Assembly (NCBI GenBank): GCA_028275145.1
Contig: JAQCNG010000168.1
Span: 1-16,150, forward strand
Source of the DNA: Halovenus sp.
GTDB lineage: Archaea > Halobacteriota > Halobacteria > Halobacteriales > Haloarculaceae
Direction of reading: 5' to 3'
DNA: 16,150 nucleotides
The translations under genes and the position numbers were made by a program. Under the pieces are notes generated by a model, which was given only the letters and a program-made list of their open reading frames with translations, had not been told where the DNA came from and searched no databases. Every line of letters starts with the position of its first letter. The stretch's first letter is position 1. Below, in pieces: positions 6,534 to 12,987 of this stretch.

Positions 6534-8093
6534 ATGAAACGACGCAACTTCCTGATCGGTGCGGGGTCGGCAGCGATTGGCGGGAGTGCGCTCCTCGGGT
6601 CGGGCGCGTTCTCGCGGGTCGAGTCCCACCGGTCGATGACGGTACAGATAGCAAACGACCCGAACGCGTACCTCGGGATGGACGACTGCATGGACAGTGA
6701 GGGAACCGAGACGCCCAACTCCAGTTACGCCCAACTCGACGAGTTCGGCCACCTGGAGGTGGATATGACCGACACCAACCCCACCGAGGGAGACGGCCAG
6801 GGTGTCAACTCCGACTCTATCACCTGGGCGGACAACGTCTTCCAGGTCTGCAACCAGGGCAAGGAACCGGTCTGTCTCTGGCTCGACCCGGACAGCAAGG
6901 ACGGTGCGGACCCGGACCGTGTGACGCTGTACGTGGACGCCGACTCGCGGAGCGGGTCGACGACACCGGAACGGCTCAGCGACGACGACCCGCGCACCCG
7001 CGAGTTGGTCACGGACGACGACGGCCTGCAGACGTTCCTCGGCGTGGACGACTCGATTCCGGTCGAGGTCGGCGAGTGTGTCTGTGTCGGCGTGCAGGTG
7101 TACACGAAAGAGGACGACTCCTTCGAGATTACGGAACCCGCCGAGGGTGACCAGTTGCTCGACGAGGTGGGTCTCGTCGCGGACGTCAACGAGTACGACG
7201 ACGTGAACGGGACGAGTCTGGGCGCACTGCGGGGTGAGGACCCGCTCGCCGTCCAGAACGTCTCCACGCAGTCACTCGGTATCACGGACCTCAGCGCCTC
7301 TGGGACCGGACCAACAGACCTTGCGAACGAGCTCCTCCCGGCAGGCAGCGGAATCAGTGTCTCCAACGTCAACTTCGTCGGCGAGGACGTGCAGGGTGGC
7401 ACCTTCACCGGCGGAACGGGCATCGTCGGGTTCGACGAGGGCATCCTCCTCAGTTCCGGCGACGTCAACGATGTCGTGGGACCGAACGACTCGCCCAGCA
7501 CGACCACGAACCACGGGAACCCCGGCGACTCCGACCTCGACGCCCTCGCGGGGGACGATACGCTCGACGCGGCGACCCTCGAGTTCGACTTCACCGTTCC
7601 ACAGGGAACCACTACCGTCGGATTCAACTACGTGTTCGGCTCCGAGGAGTACAACGAGTTCGTCGGCAGCGAGTTCAACGACGTGTTCGGTTTCTTCCTC
7701 AACGGCACGAACGTCGCGGTGGTGGACGACCCCGACGGACCAGGCACGATACCGGCGGCAATCAACAACATCAACGAGGGCAACGGGGGAAGTCCCACGA
7801 CGGAACCGACCAACCCGGACCTGTACATCAACAACGACCCGGTCAACCCCAACTTCGACGGGGAGACGGTGGACCCTCCGGACCTGCTGGACACGGAGAT
7901 GGACGGGCTGACGGTCGTCCTCGACATCGAGGACACGGTCAACGACGGACCAAACGAGACAAACACACTGAAACTCGGTGTCGCGGATACGTCCGACAGG
8001 ATTCTGGACTCGTGGGTGCTCCTCGAGGCAGGCAGTCTCGAGACCGACCCCGACCCTGACCCCGAACCGAGCAGTCCCTGTGGCGGGTCCTGA
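6534..8093 (+). CDS. DUF1102-type secreted subunit fused to a choice-of-anchor L domain, paralog 3 (519 aa)
   Basis: ATG 6534 gives KRRNFLIG...GSGAFSRVES, the same Tat-like SipW-type signal as its two neighbours. The longer frame from 6435 would run through a leader hairpin and is rejected. No clear Shine-Dalgarno precedes the ATG. Residues 30 to about 235 are a diverged DUF1102-type domain (NAYLGMDDC, GVNSDS, VFQVCNQGK, GECVCVG). From about residue 250 to 495 the protein matches choice-of-anchor L: GGTGIVGFDEGILLSSG, LEFDFTVP, FNYVFGSEEYNEFVGSEFND, FGFFLNG, then the terminal W.LLEAGS strand. It ends in a Pro/Asp tail with one cysteine (PCGGS). There is no membrane anchor. The anchor-L family is known from secreted adhesin-like proteins; the binding partner here is unknown. 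Confidence 0.86.
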   Translation: MKRRNFLIGAGSAAIGGSALLGSGAFSRVESHRSMTVQIANDPNAYLGMDDCMDSEGTETPNSSYAQLDEFGHLEVDMTDTNPTEGDGQGVNSDSITWADNVFQVCNQGKEPVCLWLDPDSKDGADPDRVTLYVDADSRSGSTTPERLSDDDPRTRELVTDDDGLQTFLGVDDSIPVEVGECVCVGVQVYTKEDDSFEITEPAEGDQLLDEVGLVADVNEYDDVNGTSLGALRGEDPLAVQNVSTQSLGITDLSASGTGPTDLANELLPAGSGISVSNVNFVGEDVQGGTFTGGTGIVGFDEGILLSSGDVNDVVGPNDSPSTTTNHGNPGDSDLDALAGDDTLDAATLEFDFTVPQGTTTVGFNYVFGSEEYNEFVGSEFNDVFGFFLNGTNVAVVDDPDGPGTIPAAINNINEGNGGSPTTEPTNPDLYINNDPVNPNFDGETVDPPDLLDTEMDGLTVVLDIEDTVNDGPNETNTLKLGVADTSDRILDSWVLLEAGSLETDPDPDPEPSSPCGGS

Positions 8094-8115
8094 CGGTCCG
8101 CGGGCGGCCGTTTCT

Positions 8116-8148
8116 GCCGTCCGGACCTGCGTGTCGGCACCGGACGGC
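8116..8148. terminator. Bidirectional terminator stem between convergent genes
   Basis: GCCGTCCGG (8116-8124) and CCGGACGGC (8140-8148) form a perfect 9-bp stem with a 15-nt loop. It lies between the stop of paralog 3 (+) and the stop of the zinc-ribbon frame (-), where one stem could end transcription from both sides. Confidence 0.5.
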
Positions 8149-8292
8149 TTACCTCGGGTGGACGACCTCGTTGCAGTCCGGACACTCGGAGTAGACCCTC
8201 ATACAGGAGGGTGTCTCGTACTCGATGATACGCTGTTGGGGGTGTATCAGTGTCCCACAGTGTGGACAGTGGCCGAGCGCGTTCGAACTCAC
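8149..8292 (-). CDS. Zinc-ribbon microprotein (47 aa from GTG), or C-terminal remnant of a broken gene
   Basis: The frame ends at TAA 8149-8151. It encodes a complete four-cysteine ribbon: LGHCPHCG, then about 22 residues, then CPDCNEVVHP. GTG 8290-8292 would give a 47-residue protein, with a weak purine-rich GAGAGG upstream. The pattern resembles the small haloarchaeal zinc-binding proteins and the 62-residue protein at 11689-11877 (LGRCPACG...CPACEELVQP). Upstream DNA codes well in another frame (8282-8500), so this may instead be the 3' part of a frameshifted longer gene. It lies downstream of the DUF5305-type gene on the same strand and may be its last operon member. Confidence 0.5.
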   Translation of the reverse strand: MSSNALGHCPHCGTLIHPQQRIIEYETPSCMRVYSECPDCNEVVHPR

Positions 8293-8500
8293 TCCCGTCG
8301 GTCCTCTCGGGTGAGGAGATTGCGTCTGACAGGCCGTCGGACTCGGCAACGTCGGCCACGTCCGCTGCGAGTCCCGTCTCGTCGTCGTCGAGACACCGCC
8401 TGGAGTCCGCGCTCTGTTGTTCGACCAGCAACGCCGAATCGGCGAGGCCCTCGAATATCCGCTGGAGCCGTCGATGTCTGTCCTCGGTCTCTGGCTCTGA
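8282..8500 (-). pseudogene. N-terminal part of the zinc-ribbon gene in a different frame
   Basis: In the frame shared with the DUF5305-type gene, after its stop, the minus strand reads SEPETEDRHRRLQRIFEGLA and then LVEQQSADSRRCLDDDETGL, continuing to SDGLSDAIS and DGSEFE. This is acidic haloarchaeal-style coding with mostly G/C third positions. Skipping one C after GAGTTCGAA would join it to ALGHCPHCG of the ribbon frame. No ATG or GTG start is present at the expected N-terminus; only TTG 8558-8560 lies upstream. The likely reading is a gene with a one-base frameshift and a lost or unusual start, or a sequencing error. How the zinc ribbon is expressed, if at all, is open. Confidence 0.45.
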
Positions 8501-8587
8501 CCGTCCCCCGTCGGCCGGTGAAACGGCCGCGCGGGGTCGAACCCGAGTGGCGCTCCACAAACCGCGAACGGACGGAACGTGGTGTGC

Positions 8588-10045
8588 TCAGGCGTCCGTG
8601 TCCTCCGGTTCGGTGTCGTCGCTGCCGTCGTCGGCAGCCTCCGGTTTGTCTTCGTCGCTCTCGTCGCCAGCCTCCATTTCGTCTTCGTCGCCAGCCTCCG
8701 GTTTGTCTTCGTCGCTCTCGTCGCCGGCCTCCATTTCGTCTTCGTCGTCAGTCGGTTCGTCTTCGTCGCCAGCCTCCGGTTCGTCTTCGTCCCCTCTCTC
8801 ATCGATATCGAGGCCCTGCACCCGCTCGGCGTTCTCTCCGCCGTCAGTGCTGGGTGAGCCGCCAGACCTCTGGTCGCGCCCGGAGTCGGCACCGCCCGGT
8901 GCCCCCTCCTCGTCGGTCTCCGAGGGCTCTGGAACCCTGATGTCACCCTCGGCCGAGTCTCTGGAGCGGAGATTCTGGACCGGGTCGGGCGAGTACACGA
9001 AGTACCGGTCGGCCCCGGGAACGTAGAAATCGCCGCTGTTTGTATCCTCGATAACACGCTCGTTCGTGTCGATTGCCACGTCGACGAGGTCCTCGAGCGA
9101 CTCGAGTTCGATCTCGGTGCCGGTCCGTTCCCAGGTCGGAATGGTGCCGGTGCTGATCCAGTCGTCGAACTCCTTTCGTTCTTTACTCTGTTCGAGCGCT
9201 ATCCGTTCGGTGGGCGAGGGCCGAACCCGTCCCTGGTAGCTCGCGACTGCGAACCCGAGCAGCCCCAGCACCGAGAGTAGAACCAGGGCGACGGGCCCGT
9301 ACAGCCGGAGCGGTCCGTAGGTCTGCTCCGATTCCACGACCTCCGTGGACTCGTGGGACACGTCGAGCTCCTCGGGAGATTCGACGCTGTACGTCTCCGC
9401 TCCTGGGTTGAGCACGAGCGCACGGCGGTCGGTATTAGCCACGTTCTCCCCGTTCACGGTGCCCGCAACCTGCGTATCGAACAGCACCTCCACCTCGCTC
9501 GTCCCGATGCTCGACCCCACACCCTCTTGAATACGGTTGATCTCGGCGGCGACCTGGCTGACGTTGATTGTCGCGTCAACCGTGATGCTCTCACCTGGCG
9601 AGACATCCTCGACGTGGGTCCCCTGGAGCGATTCGGTGACTGACCAGTACGTCGCGTCGTCGTCGTCGACAGACTGGATCCGCAGTGTTGTGTTCAGCGT
9701 GACATCCAGCGACCCCGTATCGCTCGCGCTGTAACTGTACGTGTAGGCCGCCTGGACCTCCGGCGAGATGCGGGTGAAATACGCCGACCGCCCGGAGAGT
9801 GTCTGTCCCTCCTGGAACAGCGGATTGGGCTCGGTCACCTCGGCGGCGTGGGAGTTCGTTCCCTGCTCGCTCCAGGTGGCGACTGTCCGTTCGTTTGTTT
9901 CGACCCCGGGGTTCGCGTGTGTCTGGTACGCGAACCAGCCGCCGAGGGCACCCACCACGAGCAACCCGATGATGATGGCGGGAGCCAACTCCGCGAGACG
10001 TTTGCGTAGTCGAATCCATCTCAGTCTGTTGTTGTCGTCTGTCAT
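8588..10045 (-). CDS. DUF5305-type two-TM membrane protein with acidic repeat tail (485 aa)
   Basis: ATG 10043-10045 follows the stop of the signal peptidase gene by 7 bases, so the two are almost certainly co-transcribed; no Shine-Dalgarno is visible. A basic N-terminus (RLRKRL) precedes TM1 (about residues 21-41). An extracytoplasmic beta-rich region of about 200 residues follows (F.RISPEVQAAYTYSYSA, TLRIQSVDD, V.FDTQVAGTVNG), then TM2 (about 247-270). The cytoplasmic part has a short folded region (RKEFDDWISTG; IELESLEDLVDVAID) and then, from about residue 411, a Asp/Glu-rich tail with 19-residue repeats. The architecture fits the haloarchaeal DUF5305 family, which I recall beside signal peptidase genes. 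A role in assembling or anchoring secreted subunits, or helping the peptidase, is inference. Confidence 0.82.
   Translation of the reverse strand: MTDDNNRLRWIRLRKRLAELAPAIIIGLLVVGALGGWFAYQTHANPGVETNERTVATWSEQGTNSHAAEVTEPNPLFQEGQTLSGRSAYFTRISPEVQAAYTYSYSASDTGSLDVTLNTTLRIQSVDDDDATYWSVTESLQGTHVEDVSPGESITVDATINVSQVAAEINRIQEGVGSSIGTSEVEVLFDTQVAGTVNGENVANTDRRALVLNPGAETYSVESPEELDVSHESTEVVESEQTYGPLRLYGPVALVLLSVLGLLGFAVASYQGRVRPSPTERIALEQSKERKEFDDWISTGTIPTWERTGTEIELESLEDLVDVAIDTNERVIEDTNSGDFYVPGADRYFVYSPDPVQNLRSRDSAEGDIRVPEPSETDEEGAPGGADSGRDQRSGGSPSTDGGENAERVQGLDIDERGDEDEPEAGDEDEPTDDEDEMEAGDESDEDKPEAGDEDEMEAGDESDEDKPEAADDGSDDTEPEDTDA
8637..8750 (-). repeat. Two 57-bp tandem repeats coding for the acidic tail
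   Basis: Copies 8637-8693 and 8694-8750 are almost identical, and degenerate partial copies continue to about 8790. Each encodes 19 residues of the type GDEDEMEAGDESDEDKPEA. The 57-bp period keeps frame, so copy number could change without breaking the protein. Confidence 0.8.
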
Positions 10046-10052
10046 TGTTCTG

Positions 10053-11204
10053 TCAAAGTTTGTTCAGCAACCCGCCCGTTCCCTCGCGGTCCCGGCGTCG
10101 CAGTCGTACCGTCACCGACCCACCCAGCAACAGCCACAGGAGCACAAACGGCGTCACGATGACGGCGTTTATCAGGACGTACGGCGCCCACGGGTGCATC
10201 TCGTACAGGGAGTCGATGACCGGCGGCGGAACGATTGCAAGGTACCGGTGTTCGGTCTGCGAGCGCAGGTAGTAGCCGGTCTCCTCGGGTGCCTCGAGCG
10301 TGACGGTCGCGTTCGCGGTTTCGTCGTGTGCGAGTCTGACCCGATTCGGTTCGATCTCGATACCGTCGCTCTCCGGTTCGAGATACGAGACAGTCGGAAC
10401 GAACCCGCCGTTGCTCACCTGGTAGGTGAGCGAGTCGGACTCGCCCTGTGGGACGATGGTGGGACTCGAGGCGTTCGACTCGCTACTCACGATGCCGTAG
10501 GTCTCGGATTCGGCTGGCATGACCATCCCGAGGGTTGCACCGGCACAGAGCAACAGGACCGACACAGCGAGCAACACTCGGGCGTCGAACACCCCCGCCC
10601 GGGAGCGTGAGCGGTCCCGCCCGCGCGTCCGCTCGGCGGACTCTCCGAGCAACAACAGTGCGGCGAACGCGGTGAGTCCGAACCCGAACAGGATGTACGA
10701 CAGCTGCTGTGAGCCGAGTTCGCGGACACCGAACAGCTGTGCAACCCTGCTGTCGACGGAACCGATAAGCGAGCCGACAGCATCGGTCGCAGTCCCGAGG
10801 TGCGGGATGCGGAGCACCGAACCATCGGTCGTCAGCAGGACGGCTTTTATCTGTCCGTCGGTCACCGCAGGCTCTCCGGTTCCCTGGTCGGTGAACGGGT
10901 TGTTGTCGCCCTGCGTGATGTACCCCTCCTCCCGTTCCTCGACGATGCGGTGGGTCGTGACCTCCCCACCCTGGACATCCTCGGCCTGGAAAACGACGAC
11001 GTCACCCTCGCCGACATCACCGGCGAGTGCGGTCGGCACGGCGATGAAGCCGTCGCCCTCCTTCAGCGTGGGCTCCATGCTCTCGCTCTCGATGTGTCCG
11101 AGCAACACCGGATAGCCGAGGAGGTGCCCCGCAACCAGCGAGACCAGGACGACGACGAGCACGGCGATCAGTGCGTATTCGAGAACGGTTCTCAGGTTCA
11201 TCAT
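10053..11204 (-). CDS. SipW/Sec11-like (S26B) signal peptidase with C-terminal extracytoplasmic extension (383 aa)
   Basis: This enzyme should cleave signal peptides on the outer face of the membrane. TM1 spans about residues 9-30. The serine motif SESMEPTL (Ser42) is followed by TTHRIVEE (His85) and GDNNPFTD (Asp100, Asp106). His replaces the bacterial Lys, as in Sec11/SipW-type S26B peptidases. Unlike minimal members, the chain continues with TM2 (167-187), a basic cytoplasmic loop, TM3 (208-230), an extracytoplasmic Ig-like region of about 105 residues, and TM4 (about 338-362). I chose ATG 11204 (or the adjacent ATG 11201) over GTG 11276, because a TATA-like box at 11280-11286 would place the transcript start downstream of 11276. 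It forms an operon with the DUF5305-type gene. The three SipW-type precursors nearby are its likely substrates. Confidence 0.85.
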   Translation of the reverse strand: MMNLRTVLEYALIAVLVVVLVSLVAGHLLGYPVLLGHIESESMEPTLKEGDGFIAVPTALAGDVGEGDVVVFQAEDVQGGEVTTHRIVEEREEGYITQGDNNPFTDQGTGEPAVTDGQIKAVLLTTDGSVLRIPHLGTATDAVGSLIGSVDSRVAQLFGVRELGSQQLSYILFGFGLTAFAALLLLGESAERTRGRDRSRSRAGVFDARVLLAVSVLLLCAGATLGMVMPAESETYGIVSSESNASSPTIVPQGESDSLTYQVSNGGFVPTVSYLEPESDGIEIEPNRVRLAHDETANATVTLEAPEETGYYLRSQTEHRYLAIVPPPVIDSLYEMHPWAPYVLINAVIVTPFVLLWLLLGGSVTVRLRRRDREGTGGLLNKL

Positions 11205-11279
11205 CTGTGACAGTCGGGAGCCCCCGAGTTCGACCGTTCTATCCGGGTGCTGACCCTCCTCTGCGGCTGACAACACAAT

Positions 11280-11286
11280 GTATAGT
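11280..11286 (-). promoter_or_regulatory. TATA-like box for the signal peptidase operon
   Basis: On the minus strand the bases read ACTATAC. With usual spacing, transcription would start near 11258, leaving about 50 nt of leader before ATG 11204. This argues against the upstream GTG start at 11276. Confidence 0.4.
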
Positions 11287-11327
11287 CTTTGTAACTCACA
11301 CCATACTACTCGTTAATACGCTCGTAA

Positions 11328-11705
11328 TCACGCGATTGTGAGCGCAATCAGCGTTATATTCCACAGCGTGACAACACAACCCACCAGCGCCAGTCCGATT
11401 GGCACGCCGTAGCTGGCCGGGCGTGGCACGACCCGCCACAGGCCGACAAACAGGCCGAGTGCGCCGAGTTTCAGCACAGCCAGCATCCAGGCACCGAACT
11501 CGACGAGGAGATACCTCGGAACTGGACCAGTCTCCTGCAGTGTCGTGTACTGCAGTCCGACAGTCGTCGTGAGGATATCTCCGACGACGTACAGGAGAAG
11601 CGCCAGCAGCCACAGCCAGCGCGCGTGTGAATCGAGTCTCCACCCGCCTGTCTGGCCGCTGTCAGACCCCGTGGAACGACTCCACCGGTCAGTTCCGGTG
11701 GCCAT
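11328..11705 (-). CDS. Small multi-TM protein, DUF5658-like (125 aa)
   Basis: I chose ATG 11703-11705 because the longer frame above it is low-complexity and overlaps the zinc-ribbon gene. After a polar N-terminus come three to four hydrophobic segments: WLWLLALLLYVVGDILTT, LLVEFGAWMLAVLKLGALGLFVGLW and GLALVGCVVTLWNITLIAL. The motif GDILTTTVGLQY, followed by GPVP, resembles DUF5658-type small membrane proteins; this is recalled, not searched. The start overlaps the end of the upstream zinc-ribbon gene by 17 bases, so translation is probably coupled. Function is unknown. It ends about 40 bases upstream of the signal peptidase promoter, and nothing ties it to the fibre locus beyond adjacency. 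Confidence 0.65.
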   Translation of the reverse strand: MATGTDRWSRSTGSDSGQTGGWRLDSHARWLWLLALLLYVVGDILTTTVGLQYTTLQETGPVPRYLLVEFGAWMLAVLKLGALGLFVGLWRVVPRPASYGVPIGLALVGCVVTLWNITLIALTIA

Positions 11706-11877
11706 CGCCCTCTTGCTGCCCGACTGGCTGGACGAGTTCCTCACACGCCGGGCAGGTGGCGAGTAGCCTCGTGGTCTCGTCCGTCGAGAGATACCGGACG
11801 ACGAGTTGCCCCGGACCGAGTTCCTGGCCGCAGGCTGGACATCTTCCGAGCGTCGAAGCGGGAGCGTCGTGTGCCAT
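11689..11877 (-). CDS. Zinc-ribbon microprotein (62 aa)
   Basis: ATG 11875-11877 to TAG/TGA-type stop at 11689 gives a complete small protein. GRCPACG and TCPACEELVQP supply four cysteines (two CxxC pairs about 24 residues apart), as expected for a zinc ribbon, with a VVRYLS strand between them. Small proteins of this kind are common in haloarchaea and often of unknown role. It resembles the ribbon frame at 8149-8292. Its 3' end overlaps the start of the multi-TM gene at 11705 in another frame, indicating an operon. A partial purine-rich stretch (GAGG) precedes the start. No DNA- or RNA-binding partner can be inferred. Confidence 0.7.
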   Translation of the reverse strand: MAHDAPASTLGRCPACGQELGPGQLVVRYLSTDETTRLLATCPACEELVQPVGQQEGDGHRN

Positions 11878-11989
11878 ACGCCTCGTTCACACAGTGTAAC
11901 TGTAGTAATCAGTTCCACAACGGCCGGTAAACAGTCCGTACTGTCCGCGGGCAGTCGGAACCTGCCACGCGGTCTGGGGCCGCTCGACA

Positions 11990-12011
11990 GGCCGTGTGTC
12001 GTGACACGGCC
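11990..12011. repeat. Perfect dyad GGCCGTGT-6-ACACGGCC in a divergent intergenic region
   Basis: An 8-bp perfect inverted repeat with a 6-nt spacer lies in the 283-base gap between the zinc-ribbon gene (-) and the two-TM gene (+). The rest of the gap holds only promoter-like A/T motifs near both ends. The dyad could be an operator shared by the divergent genes or a transcript hairpin. Confidence 0.45.
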
Positions 12012-12126
12012 TCTCCAGTTGCAGGAGGGTCCCGACTGTGGCTCTCTCCGTTGCTCCGACAACCGAACCGGCGTTGCCAGAGGATTAGTAGGCTCGTATA
12101 GTGTGCCGGCAGCGTGTTATACGGAC

Positions 12127-12133
12127 CATATCT
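12127..12133 (+). promoter_or_regulatory. TATA-like box for the two-TM zinc-ribbon gene
   Basis: CATATCT lies 28-34 bases before ATG 12161, the spacing expected for a leaderless or near-leaderless haloarchaeal transcript. GTTATACG at 12116-12123 is an alternative and would give a leader of about 10-15 nt. Confidence 0.35.
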
Positions 12134-12160
12134 ATTCGCCTCTGTGCCTGACCTGCACAC

Positions 12161-12970
12161 ATGAACACACCACAGAGACCAAAGAACGTTCTCCAGCAGT
12201 TCAGAAAGCCCGAGTACACGGGGGAAAACAGGTGTCTCCCCTGTACTGTGATCAACACCGGCATCGCACTCGCACTCAGCATCGCGGTTGCGCTCGTCTG
12301 GATTCCAGCCGGAATCGTCGTGTTCGCGGGGTGTGCCCTCCTCATCACGTTCTGGGGGTATCTCGTGCCCGGCACCCCGACACTGGTCCAGTATCTCCCG
12401 GACAGAGTTCACGAGGCAATCGGCCCCGAACACGACCTCGACACCGGGGAGGAGGTCTCCTTCGACGTCGAGGAGACGCTCACCTCCGCCGGAATCGTCC
12501 GGGAGTGTCGAGATGTCGACGACCTCTGTCTGACCACGTCGTACCGCGAGGCGTTCCGGGAGGACATCGAGCGGTTGCGTGACGAGTCGGTCCAGCGCGA
12601 GCGTCTCGCAGCGTCGCTGTCGGTCCCCCCTGAGGATATCCAGTTCGATGAGTCCGGCACCAGACTGGACGTGTTCGTCGAGGACGTTCGCGCCGGTGGC
12701 TGGCGGTCGAAGGCCGCGTTCGTGGCCGACCTGGCCAGCGAGCACCTGCTGTCCGAGCAACTCGGGGACCGCTGGGAGCGTCTCCCGGCAACGGAGCGGA
12801 CACAGTTGCTCGTCGCACTCCGGTCGTTTGTCGAGACCTGCCCGGTCTGCCGGGGGACGGTCACCCCTGATGAGGATGTCGTCAGGTCCTGCTGTCGTGA
12901 CGATATCGTGTCGGTGACAACGGCCTGCGAGGACTGTGGCGCGGTGGTGTTCAAGGGAACGGAGGCCTGA
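12161..12970 (+). CDS. Two-TM protein with N-terminal CLPC and C-terminal zinc ribbon (269 aa)
   Basis: ATG 12161 is the first in frame and lies about 30 bases after a TATA-like box. The N-terminus RPKNVLQQFRKPEYTGENR leads to a CLPC motif (Cys25, Cys28) and two TM segments (about 32-50 and 52-72). A soluble, acidic helical region of about 150 residues follows, including an E.L..AGI region and repeated Arg/Glu-rich helices. The C-terminus has CPVC (227, 230), a CC pair (244, 245) and CEDC (256, 259), consistent with a zinc ribbon. The N-terminal block looks like a conserved haloarchaeal protein I have seen without an assigned function. It is convergent with the DUF5781-type gene, 17 bases away. 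Membrane-associated metal or nucleic-acid binding is possible but unproven. Confidence 0.75.
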   Translation: MNTPQRPKNVLQQFRKPEYTGENRCLPCTVINTGIALALSIAVALVWIPAGIVVFAGCALLITFWGYLVPGTPTLVQYLPDRVHEAIGPEHDLDTGEEVSFDVEETLTSAGIVRECRDVDDLCLTTSYREAFREDIERLRDESVQRERLAASLSVPPEDIQFDESGTRLDVFVEDVRAGGWRSKAAFVADLASEHLLSEQLGDRWERLPATERTQLLVALRSFVETCPVCRGTVTPDEDVVRSCCRDDIVSVTTACEDCGAVVFKGTEA

Positions 12971-12987
12971 GGGGGACTCGCACTCGG

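Noticed and set aside
8637..8790. Periodic repeats considered as a CRISPR-like array
   Set aside because: The units are directly adjacent without unique spacers, keep reading frame, and encode an acidic protein tail.
8250..9026. A 258-codon plus-strand frame with Ser-rich repeats
   Set aside because: The serine repeats are the antisense reading of GAC/GAG-rich codons in the acidic tail of the DUF5305-type protein.
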